Assembly (NCBI GenBank): GCA_035353175.1
Contig: DAOPZC010000062.1
Location: 1-26,739, forward strand
DNA: 26,739 nucleotides
Source: DAOPZC01 sp035353175
GTDB taxonomy: Bacteria; Verrucomicrobiota; Kiritimatiellia; RFP12; UBA1067
Direction of reading: 5' to 3'
Part shown: positions 9,501 to 16,083 of the stretch, in pieces
How the letters are laid out: each line of letters opens with the position of its first letter
Position numbering within the stretch: the first letter of the stretch is position 1
Made by a program: the position numbers and the translations under genes
Notes under the pieces: model-generated
Seen by the model: only the letters and a program-made list of their open reading frames with translations
What the model was told of the DNA's origin: nothing
The model's database searches: none

Positions 9501-10397
9501 GACGTCCTCATCAGCGAGATCCATTACCACCCGTATCAGGGCGAGGTCAATCCGCTGCCGGAACTGATCGACCGCTGCTACGAGTTCGTCGAGCTCCTGA
9601 ACGTTTCAGACTGCGACATCAGCCTCGCGGGTTGCCGTTTCCCAGAAGGTCAACCGGCCGATGCCCTCACACTCGGCGGCCCCATCCTCAAACCCGGCGA
9701 GCATGCCGTGGTCGCACGCCACAGCGAGGCGTTCGCCCAACGTTACGGTTCGGATATCGCGCCCGTCGCCTATTGGCTGTACGGCGGGCTCAGCGACAGC
9801 GGCGAGACCATCACGCTCCTCAACGCCGACGGCGCGTTGCTCGACTCGGTCAGCTACAAGACTTCCGGCGCATGGCCCAAAACCGCAGACGGCGACGGCG
9901 ATTCCCTGAACCGCGCCGCATTCGCCCCTTATCCGACAGGCCTTTGGCACGCCGCTATTCCCACACCGGGTCGGGGTGGCTATTCGGAATGGTTCGGCCT
10001 TCGCGGGATCACCACGCTCGACGGCGACGACGACGGTGACGGTGTGGCGAATCTGGTTGAATACTACACGGGGGCGGATCCGCTCGACCCGTCGGATCAC
10101 GGTCTGTCGGATCTGCGAGGCTTTGTTGCGGGCGAAGACGGCGTTCGCATCTCTTACCACCAAGCCGGCAACCGTCCCGACGTGTGGGCCTCGCTACAGG
10201 AATCTGAAGACCTCCGCGAATGGTACGACACTGACAGCGCGTATCTGAGCGTCGAACGCATCGCCGAGGAATATCTCTGGTCTTTCAATCTGCCGCCTGA
10301 CGAGATGGACGATTATCCGCGCCGTTACTTCCGCCTCGTCGTTTGGCCGGCCACCTCATCGCACAGCGGCGGGACGTTGCCTCAGCCCCTGCCCTGA
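6573..10397 (+). CDS. Large secreted LTD / CotH-kinase-domain protein
   Basis: This 1274-residue exported multidomain protein has a short signal peptide (about 1-22). Domains in order by eye: an N-terminal lamin-tail domain (about 24-130), a galactose-binding-like beta domain (about 168-329), a chitobiase-C-terminal-like Ig domain (about 360-440), a CotH domain (about 450-860), a second chitobiase-like domain (about 886-966), a second lamin-tail domain (about 977-1100), and a calcium-loop segment DGDDDGDGVANLVEYY (about 1150). CotH landmarks are HIRGSSSSGWLKKPF and GPVWDFDRSLG, the latter with the metal-binding Asp residues of this atypical kinase fold. Proteins of this architecture are common in Planctomycetes and Verrucomicrobia, but their substrates are largely unknown. 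There is no Shine-Dalgarno sequence; a promoter sits immediately upstream. It is likely a cell-surface or matrix protein. Confidence 0.92.
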   Translation: MATGIKNVWCCALLAARFCAASPSVIISEFMAENSGIRYDSFGNASDWIELQNTTSRAISLAGWSLTDNAGTPTKWVLPDVTLPPWGSLLLWASNADCTDPAGELHTNFALSKNGEYLGLYDADHMLVHDFGASYPPQYENISYGLALSLVQEVTELVSTVSPVRACCPTNDAFDAFWRDQAFDDSDWTNGILPAGYGTKNPSWVSQVNLSLLPIAQGKPGVYLRIPFSVKDAPAVQSLSLTMTYDDGVAAYVNGGFACGANTPPHETLSYTNYSASILGDPATLTSADISNATNRLTGGVNMLAVHLMNCNASSSDLFLKPRLIAVSKTLYATNDPGFLITATPGTLNGDAATQRLPQIVTFSRPAGIIATAFPLTLSGNAASQTIRYTTNGADPTLTNSTLYTGPFDVSTSCHLRARVFDAAGRSGTTSTAQYTFYANDSATLNFATALPILVLRENDPVLNGIPTAESTNYTACTAHLIEPLGGTACLTSPATLTARAGIHIRGSSSSGWLKKPFTLTFWGEDNDDRKVAIAGFPDGSDFALIASYHYDRTYMHDALMFDLSRQIGRWAPRTRWVELFLIGNETNALSASRYQGLYVLEERIKAGNGRVPVDDVVSPGDTAQPALSGSYLFKADRVDYDEYSWRTAHNFPNSSGRYMVMAYPKLDTLQPEQRLYLVNAFNDFENTLFGSDPMNPATGIGRHIDLLSWADFHILKMYSMDVDIFTLSSWFHKDRGGKLMAGPVWDFDRSLGPYGNDYATNPNVKRWDVWTFASEPFIRADFWGKLHAQPAFQRLYWDRWAELRKGALSNTNLATTIARLKSDLPEAAATRDYTKWGQWPTNDVFGRTHSGEVNWLTWFATNHATWIDQNLYTKCALIRPPNVSPAPCTLPAGAVLTVTFTATEGDVLYYTQDGSDPALWNNQPSPLARSCASGVSIQFTSSADLFVRAYNTSSGKWSLAARREYLIGGHRAKPGDVLISEIHYHPYQGEVNPLPELIDRCYEFVELLNVSDCDISLAGCRFPEGQPADALTLGGPILKPGEHAVVARHSEAFAQRYGSDIAPVAYWLYGGLSDSGETITLLNADGALLDSVSYKTSGAWPKTADGDGDSLNRAAFAPYPTGLWHAAIPTPGRGGYSEWFGLRGITTLDGDDDGDGVANLVEYYTGADPLDPSDHGLSDLRGFVAGEDGVRISYHQAGNRPDVWASLQESEDLREWYDTDSAYLSVERIAEEYLWSFNLPPDEMDDYPRRYFRLVVWPATSSHSGGTLPQPLP

Positions 10398-10460
10398 ACC
10401 GGCCGACACCGGTGGCCGCGAGACGACAACGCCCTTGTCCCCCGCGGCGCCATACCGCCG

Positions 10461-10472
10461 TCTCCGCGGAGA
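10461..10472. other. Palindrome between convergent genes
   Basis: TCTCCGCGGAGA is a perfect 12-bp palindrome inside a larger CCGCC/GGCGG inverted repeat, in the 104-bp gap between the convergent CotH and nrfA genes. It could form a hairpin that slows polymerase from both sides. No T-run follows on either strand, so I do not call it an intrinsic terminator. Confidence 0.3.
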
Positions 10473-10501
10473 TGCCGTGGCGGAGAAACGCCCCGATTTC
10501 A

Positions 10502-11956
10502 TCATTCTGCCCTTCCGGGTTTCAAAAGTTCGAGCCGCCCGCGGTGGGCGAGGTCGATGGCTTCAGCCAGGATGCGTGCGGATTCCTGCGGCGCATGGAA
10601 CCCCATCGAATTCTCGGCCGCCACGAAGTCCAGCCGCCATTGTGCCTGGCGGTGCAGCGCGCGGGCTCCGTGTAGCGCGTCGTCTGTCGCGCCGCTTTTT
10701 TGGGCATCGGCCAGTTCTTGGATCAGCCCCGCGGTGGCCTGTTCGGCGCGGAGCATCAACGCCTTCGTCCGGTCTTGGATCGCTTCGGCGCGGGCCCTGA
10801 TCTCCTTTTCGGAATAGCGGTGGCAGGTCTGGCATGAACGCGAGGGGCTCAACAGCGGACTGCGCACGTGGTGGTCGCTGACTTTGACCGCGCCTTCGCG
10901 CACATAGGGCATGTGGCAGTCCGCGCACGCGACGCCGCTACGCGCGTGGATGCCCTGGCTCCACGTCTCGAATTCAGGGTGCTGGCCCTTGAGCATCTTG
11001 GCCCCGCTGGTCCCGTGGGTCCAGTCGGCGATCTCCGCGGCATCATAATAGGCCTCGATCTCGTCCATCCGGATGCCTTTGCTCCACGGGTAGGTCAGTA
11101 TTTTTTCCGGCCCCTTGAAGTAATATTCCACATGGCACTGGGCGCAGACGAGGGAGCGCAGTTCCTGTCGCGAGGCGTCGGTGTTCACGTCATAGTCGCG
11201 CACGCGGTTGCCGGCCCGCCAGCGCATGATGCTGGGCAGATGGGGCTGCGGGGTTTCGGCTCTGGCCAATTCGCGCAGGCCGTTGAGGAGCCCGGGGCGC
11301 GTCACCCGCAAGCCCATGGAGGCAGGGTCGTGGCAGTCGATGCAGGCAACGGGATGCTGGATCAGCTTATCTCCTTTACTGTCGGTCAAGTTGCGCGCTT
11401 TGCCATAGGGCAGGGCACAGACGACCTCGAACCCCTTCATGATCTGGTCCCGCGGCCGCCCGTCGGGCACCCCCGCCTGGCGGCCCATTTCGCGGTACGC
11501 GGGAATAATAGAGGCGTGGCAGTGAAGGCAGGCTCCGGGCTGCGGGAACTGTTTGACGCGCGCGGTTTCCTCCTGGTCCGAAAGCATGAAGGCATGGCCG
11601 CGGTCCTCGCGGTAATCCACGGCGAAAGCGTACCCGTGAAAAAGGACGCGCCAGAGCGGGTCGGCGTCGAGCTTCTGCAAGGCTTCGCTGCCGCCATGGC
11701 GTGTGCGCTCGGTGTCCACGGTGCGGCGGTAACTATCGTACTGGCGCGGGTAGTTCTTCCCCCACACGGCAGGATTGATCGTGTTCTCGTTGAGCTCCAC
11801 AACCTGAAAGACGTGCTGACGCGCCTCAACTTTACGTTCTATGATGTTGCGCCAGAGCGCCATCGCGCAGACTGTGGCGGCAGCCATGAGAATGACCGTG
11901 ACGAGGCAGGCCGCTCTGACGCGAGACGGATGGGACGAAGGCATTTTCTGTAACAT
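10502..11956 (-). CDS. nrfA: Cytochrome c nitrite reductase catalytic subunit, all-CXXCH type
   Basis: It reduces nitrite to ammonium by six electrons in the periplasm. The 484 residues start with a signal/anchor helix (about 16-34). Five haem-binding motifs are present: CLHCH (143-147), CIDCH (205-209), CAQCH (271-275), CADCH (344-348) and CQTCH (375-379). The active-site haem in E. coli NrfA uses CXXCK; here the corresponding first motif is CXXCH, as in the Campylobacter-type enzymes. Active-site and calcium-site residues are conserved: Arg133, the segment VEYYF with Glu277 and Tyr278, and KGQHPEF with Lys323, Gln325 and His326. ATG 11956 has AAGGGG 7 nt upstream. It follows nrfH by 17 bp in the same operon. 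No nrfEFG lysine-haem maturation genes are seen nearby, consistent with the motif type. Confidence 0.96.
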   Translation of the reverse strand: MLQKMPSSHPSRVRAACLVTVILMAAATVCAMALWRNIIERKVEARQHVFQVVELNENTINPAVWGKNYPRQYDSYRRTVDTERTRHGGSEALQKLDADPLWRVLFHGYAFAVDYREDRGHAFMLSDQEETARVKQFPQPGACLHCHASIIPAYREMGRQAGVPDGRPRDQIMKGFEVVCALPYGKARNLTDSKGDKLIQHPVACIDCHDPASMGLRVTRPGLLNGLRELARAETPQPHLPSIMRWRAGNRVRDYDVNTDASRQELRSLVCAQCHVEYYFKGPEKILTYPWSKGIRMDEIEAYYDAAEIADWTHGTSGAKMLKGQHPEFETWSQGIHARSGVACADCHMPYVREGAVKVSDHHVRSPLLSPSRSCQTCHRYSEKEIRARAEAIQDRTKALMLRAEQATAGLIQELADAQKSGATDDALHGARALHRQAQWRLDFVAAENSMGFHAPQESARILAEAIDLAHRGRLELLKPGRAE

Positions 11957-11973
11957 GTCGGTACCCCTTTCGG

Positions 11974-12444
11974 TTAGCGTGTCGGGCCGTGGCCGACGCG
12001 GTCATGGCAACGTGCGCATTTGAACGGCTCAACGGAGCCTTGCTCCTTCGTGAGCATTTCACTCACCACAACGCCGTGGCAGCGCATGCAGTTTTTCTGC
12101 ACGATCCGGGCGCTCTTCGGTTTGATCAGGATCGGCTCGTGGAAGTTCTGGAGTGTGAAGGCTTTCGAGTGTTCGAAACCGTTTTCGCCTTTGGTGAGAT
12201 ATTTGGGGACAAGGCCTTGGGGCACGTGGCAATCGTTGCAGGTGGCCGCCGCATGATGGCTGGACTTTTGCCACCCATCGTACTGGTCGCGCATGATGTG
12301 GCAGTTGGCGCAGGCTTTGGACTCGCTGCCCAGATAGGCGAGCCCCTCGCCTTCGCGGAAGGTATAACCGCCCGCGCCCAAGAGCGCCCCGACCAGGCAA
12401 CACAGAAAAGTGGCCGTCGATGTGGGAAGCGAAATCCTTTTCAT
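11974..12444 (-). CDS. nrfH: Cytochrome c nitrite reductase small subunit (NapC/NirT family)
   Basis: This membrane-anchored tetrahaem quinol dehydrogenase passes electrons from menaquinol to NrfA. It has 156 residues, the usual NrfH size. One N-terminal membrane helix (about 10-28) is followed by four haem motifs: CANCH (45-49), CNDCH (69-73), CMRCH (119-123) and CARCH (143-147). The first is followed by IM, so Met51 can be the unusual haem-1 ligand known from NrfH. It is the first gene of the nrfHA operon. A GGGTGG sequence just upstream may act as a weak ribosome binding site. The compact nrfHA arrangement, without nrfBCD, is typical of delta- and epsilonproteobacteria and of Bacteroidota and PVC bacteria, rather than enterobacteria. 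Confidence 0.95.
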   Translation of the reverse strand: MKRISLPTSTATFLCCLVGALLGAGGYTFREGEGLAYLGSESKACANCHIMRDQYDGWQKSSHHAAATCNDCHVPQGLVPKYLTKGENGFEHSKAFTLQNFHEPILIKPKSARIVQKNCMRCHGVVVSEMLTKEQGSVEPFKCARCHDRVGHGPTR

Positions 12445-12862
12445 AACCCACCCGTTCCGTCGGTTAATCTGGCGAATGTTCCAATCCCGATTCGGCGGTG
12501 CTTTGACGTATCCGATCGTGCTGTTTTTTGCTTACAGCCACGCCGCCCGAATAATCCGAAAATCGGGCCTGCCGATCGTTTTTACGTCAACACGTTTGTC
12601 ATCGCGTTCAATGATGTCACAGTATTTGAATCGATAACTTGGAGTTAACATAGCGCGTACGGGTGCTTGCCGCAAGCTTCTTTCAAGCACATCAAAAACG
12701 TCGTGCGATTCAGTCGAATTGAAACGGAATCACATCAAAGGAAAAGTTAGGAACGTTGTACGTTCGGCAACGGCAGGAAACAACGACTCCTGTCGTACTA
12801 TCTTTTCTTCTTCAAGGTATTGGAGTTCCAAACGGCTCCTCCCGCATTCCGCCTTTCTCTTC
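12445..12862 (-). promoter_or_regulatory. nrfHA upstream region, 418 bp without a gene
   Basis: This is the longest non-coding stretch, more AT-rich than its surroundings. It contains two copies of CCGATCGT exactly 60 bp apart (12512-12519 and 12572-12579), an inverted repeat GCCCGA/TCGGGC (12545-12568), a palindrome GCTTGC-C-GCAAGC (12665-12677) and a palindrome GAACGT-TGT-ACGTTC (12751-12765). I found no FNR-type TTGAT-N4-ATCAA box and no clear -35/-10 pair. Part of the right end should hold the 3' end of the glycosidase transcript; the 12751-12765 stem is followed on the minus strand by CTAACTTTT and might be a weak terminator. Confidence 0.4.
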
Positions 12863-14233
12863 CTATTTGCGGACTGCGGAAACGAGGAGGACGGTGTCGG
12901 GCGCGAGGACAGACGGAAGCGGGATTTTCTCCCAGGTGCGAGAGGCGTCGATCACGCGGCATGACGCGACCTTCCCGTCGCCGAGGTCAAGAGTGAGCGG
13001 CACACTTTTGCCGGAAATGTTCGCGATCATCACGGCCACCGCGCCGTCTTTCGCCGCCGCGCAGGCGTAGACCTCCCCGTCGTCGCACGTGCAGTCGACG
13101 GCGGCACCGAGTTTCCTCAGTTCGTTGAACGCCACGAAATCCCAGTAGGCCTTGTGCGGCGTTTCGGTAAGCGGATTGAAGAGAGGCGAATAGTTGCCAC
13201 CGCCGCAGCGGGCATCGTAGATCATCGCCGTCGCACAAGGCCCGTTCTGGAGCCCAATCAGCTCGGCGGCGATGAGTGCCGCCTGGCGCATCGTGCCGCG
13301 GGATTGCAGGTTCGGCGAAGGCAGCCATTCGTTGAAGGACATCTCCGTATCCTTGTAGCCGGCGGCGTCCAGTGTTTCGCGGCACCACGCCACCTGCCGC
13401 AGCGCCTCAGCGGGCATCGAGTAGGAATGGAACGAGAAGAAATCGAGCGGCCAGGCGTTCGCCTTCGCCTGCGCGAGGAAGTTCGTGAAGCACGTCACGA
13501 AATGCTCCGTGCGCGGCGAGGAATTCGCCGCCGCCACGGACTGGACCTTCGTTGCGGCGTAAAAGCCGCAGCTGCCGTACCCGCCGATCTTCAGGTGCGG
13601 GAACTTGGCTTTCAGGTGGGAAGCCGCGACGCCGTAGAGCTTAATGTAGCTTTCGAACGACCCTTTCCACATCGGATTGTATGCTGGATCGGGGTGGTTT
13701 TCGGGCTCGTTCCAGATTTCCCAATAGGTTATTTTGTAACGGAAACCGTTCGCCCAGCCCTCGGTGTAGTGGCGGATCACATGTTCACAGATCTTCGCCC
13801 ACTTGAGGTTATCCTTCGGGGGATCGACGCGGTAGGCTTTGACGTCGACGGCATTCTCGATCGTGATGCCGAGACGGAAGAACGGCTCGACGCCGTTCTT
13901 CACGAGCGCTTCCAGAAGCTTGTCGGTGAACACGAAATCATAGGACGCGGGATCGTCGGGATCGGCATTGAAATCGCGGAACAGGTTCGGGATGTCGACG
14001 TAAATGTTTTTCCCGAATGTTCCGCCGACGTCGTGCAGACGCGAAAAGGGAATCCCCGCTTCCTTGAGGTAATGGAACATCCCGTAGCTGTTTACCCCGA
14101 GCGTTGGCGGTTGTCCCACGCCGTTCACCGGCTTCACCGCCCCGACCGGTCTCGAGTAATCGACCTTCACCGACGCCGCCGAAACGAATGCGCAGGCGAG
14201 CGCCGTCAAACCGCAAAGAACTCCGTATTTCAT
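12863..14233 (-). CDS. Secreted glycoside hydrolase, GH39-like
   Basis: This 456-residue predicted exported glycosidase has a (beta/alpha)8 barrel of clan GH-A and a C-terminal beta domain. The start at 14233 is chosen because AAGGAG lies 6 nt upstream and a classical signal peptide follows (MKYGVLCGLTALACAFVSAA). The acid/base motif WEIWNEPE (Glu176) and the probable nucleophile Glu302 in FNEW are the expected distance apart for retaining GH-A enzymes. Similarity is closest, by memory, to GH39 beta-xylosidase and alpha-L-iduronidase type barrels; families GH51 or GH30 are alternatives. The C-terminal 100 residues form a beta-rich domain common in these enzymes. It is transcribed separately from nrfHA. 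The substrate is unknown. Confidence 0.82.
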   Translation of the reverse strand: MKYGVLCGLTALACAFVSAASVKVDYSRPVGAVKPVNGVGQPPTLGVNSYGMFHYLKEAGIPFSRLHDVGGTFGKNIYVDIPNLFRDFNADPDDPASYDFVFTDKLLEALVKNGVEPFFRLGITIENAVDVKAYRVDPPKDNLKWAKICEHVIRHYTEGWANGFRYKITYWEIWNEPENHPDPAYNPMWKGSFESYIKLYGVAASHLKAKFPHLKIGGYGSCGFYAATKVQSVAAANSSPRTEHFVTCFTNFLAQAKANAWPLDFFSFHSYSMPAEALRQVAWCRETLDAAGYKDTEMSFNEWLPSPNLQSRGTMRQAALIAAELIGLQNGPCATAMIYDARCGGGNYSPLFNPLTETPHKAYWDFVAFNELRKLGAAVDCTCDDGEVYACAAAKDGAVAVMIANISGKSVPLTLDLGDGKVASCRVIDASRTWEKIPLPSVLAPDTVLLVSAVRK

Positions 14234-14293
14234 TCCTGACTCCTTACGCATTCGCGGGCTAGCGGCCGGCAACACGTGAAAAGGCCGGATCCC

Positions 14294-14326
14294 ATCACGG
14301 TCGTGCACGGGTGATGATACCGTGAT
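14294..14326. promoter_or_regulatory. Nested inverted repeats upstream of GH39-like gene
   Basis: ATCACGG (14294-14300) and CCGTGAT (14320-14326) are perfect inverted copies. Between them lie the palindrome CGTGCACG (14302-14309) and another GTGAT (14311-14315). The cluster lies 61-93 bp upstream of the glycosidase start, a good position for a sugar-responsive repressor or activator site. The regulator is unknown. Confidence 0.4.
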
Positions 14327-14524
14327 TAGAACTCGGACTCAGCCCCGTTCCCCCTCTGAATCCGCACGCTGAGACATGAATCTGTGTAATTATGACATTT
14401 CGCCTGCGGCGTTGCCACCTGTAATTCAGGCCATCTGGGCAAGTGTATGCGAAAACGCTGCCGCAAGCCCAAGCAGTACGGCTTATTTCACCGTATCGTC
14501 CGAAAGCCCCGAAAGAATGAAATT

Positions 14525-14552
14525 AAAAAACCCCGGCAAAACGCGGGGTTTT
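14525..14552 (-). terminator. Rho-independent terminator after tRNA-His
   Basis: On the minus strand, an A-rich flank and CCCCG pair with CGGGG around a short loop, followed by six T residues. It begins about 15 bp past the encoded CCA end of the tRNA. The flanking A and T runs extend the stem, so it could also work weakly in the other direction. Confidence 0.8.
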
Positions 14553-14566
14553 ACTGGGGTAAAAGT

Positions 14567-14644
14567 TGGGGCGAAAAACGGGATTCGAACCCGCGACCCG
14601 CAGATCCACAATCTGCTGCTCTAACCAACTGAGCTATTTTCGCC
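14567..14644 (-). tRNA. tRNA-His, anticodon GTG
   Basis: The minus strand folds into a full cloverleaf. The acceptor is GCGAAAA with TTTTCGC, the D stem GCTC/GAGC with AGTTGGTTA in the loop, and the anticodon stem GCAGA/TCTGC with loop TTGTGGA (anticodon GTG). The variable loop is GGGTC, and the T arm is GCGGG, TTCGAAT, CCCGT. The extra G at position -1 (14644) pairs with C73 (14570), the histidine identity element, and CCA is encoded at 14567-14569. A terminator follows directly. Confidence 0.97.
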
Positions 14645-14662
14645 ATGGAAAAAGTGAAAGAA

Positions 14663-14690
14663 AGATTACCAAACGGTGCCCAGAATGCAA
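14663..14690 (-). promoter_or_regulatory. Possible promoter of tRNA-His
   Basis: On the minus strand, TTGCAT (14685-14690) and TAATCT (14663-14668) are 16 bp apart, with the -10 about 19 bp before the tRNA 5' end. Each box matches only 3 of 6 consensus bases, so support is mainly positional. Confidence 0.3.
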
Positions 14691-14753
14691 GCGGGAGTTT
14701 CAGCAATATGCTTTTTTTTCGCGCCACGGATGGCGGCCCGCACGGCCCGACAC

Positions 14754-16064
14754 TCAATACGCCAGTTGCCGGAAATTTTTAACCGTATGAAACGTGATCA
14801 GGTTCCCGTCGTGCGCGGATTTTGCCCGGCCGTCGCCGCTGCGCGAGAGCACACAGAGAGCATCGCCGTCGATCGCCATCGACGCGTAATGCCGCCCCTC
14901 TCCCGGCGTCGCGCCTGTCGACACAAGCCCGGCGAAACACCAGTCCACCATGTTGCGGGAGAAGTGCAACTGCAGCCGGTGGCGCTCGTTATTGGGCAGA
15001 TTGTACCTGTTTCCCGGCAAACGGTCCGCACGGGTCATCGAATCGGTCGCCTGGGAGCTGAGCAACCAGAAGAGTTTCGTCTGACCGTCGTACAACACGT
15101 GGAAACGCATCTGTCCACCGGGACACGGCAGGAACAGCGCCGTTTTGCCGGAGGGCACCTTTTCCAACATCGTGGTCATGGTGCCGTCCTCGTTTTCAAT
15201 CACCTTGGCGACGGCCGCGTAGCCCGTGCCGCCGGTATGGGCACGGGCCCACAGATGGAAGGTTTTTCCCTTGGGATCAAACCAGCAATGGTCCGGATCC
15301 GTGAACTGGACCACGTTCGTTTCCAGCCAGCCAATCGGCGCGCTGTTGCGGTTCGGCGCAGGCAATGCGCCGTGAGGATAAGCGGACGGATAGAAGGGCA
15401 CGCCGAAGAAGTCGATGGCGGGATCGGACTCGATGCCGGGGATCGTATCGTGAAACGAAAGCTCCGACGCAAACGTCCAGTTCTCGCGGCGGGTCAGATC
15501 GGCACCGGTCTGGCCGCGCATCAGCACGGGCGCCAATTCGCCGACAGGCCAGGATTTGATTTTCTGCGACACGCGCCGTTCCATCACCAGATAGACGCAG
15601 CCGTTGGCATACCAGACATTGCAGGCCGACTGGTGCCAGCTCTGCTTCTCCGTCAGTTTCGCCGGCGCACTCCAGGTCTCTCCGTCATCATCGGACCGGA
15701 TCACCATGAGGTCGCCCGATTGTCCCAGCACGTAGAGCGCTTTGCCCACCGCAAAAGGACGCGCGTGCTGGAAGGAAAAAGTTCCGCGTTTTGACCACGT
15801 TTTTCCGTGATCATCCGAAACGAAGATCCGGCCGCGCGGCTCGCCCTTCTTCATGCCTTTTCCGCCGAAATCCATGGTGGCGACCAGCCGTCCGCTGTCG
15901 AGCCGCACCAAACCGGGCGTATAGCAATAGATGCTCGCTGGATCGGGCGACTCGCAGACGGTCACAAAATCATTCGCCAGGGGGAGCACGGGGCCGCCTG
16001 GCTCCGCGAAGACCTGTTCTGCTAAAAACCAGCACACCGTGAGCGCGACCGTGACGTATCTCAT
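14754..16064 (-). CDS. Secreted BNR / sialidase-fold protein
   Basis: This 436-residue exported beta-propeller has a signal peptide (about 1-20). Two clear Asp boxes are visible: SDDHGKTW (83-90) and SDDDGETW (124-131). These mark the sialidase/BNR fold. At the place where true sialidases have the (F/Y)RIP motif with the first catalytic arginine, this protein reads YCYTPGLV with Thr49, so classical exo-alpha-sialidase activity is doubtful. It may act on another sugar or only bind glycans. Of two ATGs in the context AGAGGA-ATGCGA-ATG, the second (16064) is chosen because AGAGGA is 6 nt from it and 0 nt from the first. It is the last gene of a three-gene operon, 19 bp after the NHL gene. Confidence 0.82.
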   Translation of the reverse strand: MRYVTVALTVCWFLAEQVFAEPGGPVLPLANDFVTVCESPDPASIYCYTPGLVRLDSGRLVATMDFGGKGMKKGEPRGRIFVSDDHGKTWSKRGTFSFQHARPFAVGKALYVLGQSGDLMVIRSDDDGETWSAPAKLTEKQSWHQSACNVWYANGCVYLVMERRVSQKIKSWPVGELAPVLMRGQTGADLTRRENWTFASELSFHDTIPGIESDPAIDFFGVPFYPSAYPHGALPAPNRNSAPIGWLETNVVQFTDPDHCWFDPKGKTFHLWARAHTGGTGYAAVAKVIENEDGTMTTMLEKVPSGKTALFLPCPGGQMRFHVLYDGQTKLFWLLSSQATDSMTRADRLPGNRYNLPNNERHRLQLHFSRNMVDWCFAGLVSTGATPGEGRHYASMAIDGDALCVLSRSGDGRAKSAHDGNLITFHTVKNFRQLAY

Positions 16065-16083
16065 TCGCATTCCTCTTTCAAAA

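Noticed and set aside
10868..11953. 361-residue plus-strand open frame
   Set aside because: It lies antisense to nrfA, whose haem and active-site motifs are unmistakable.
12445..12660. FNR or CRP site upstream of nrfH
   Set aside because: TTGAAC, TTGACG and TGTGACATCA occur, but none forms the required symmetric site.
12664..12689. Stem TGCTTG/CAAGCA as terminator of the GH39-like gene
   Set aside because: No T-run follows on the minus strand, and it lies far from the stop codon.
14690..14740. Terminator for the BNR gene near the run of eight T residues
   Set aside because: On the coding (minus) strand the run is A, and the nearby stem is short. No intrinsic terminator is supported.
14376..14790. 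Plus-strand reading frames containing GIRTRDPQIHNLLL and TGFEPATRRSTICC
   Set aside because: These peptides are antisense readings of tRNA-His, a well-known source of false gene calls.
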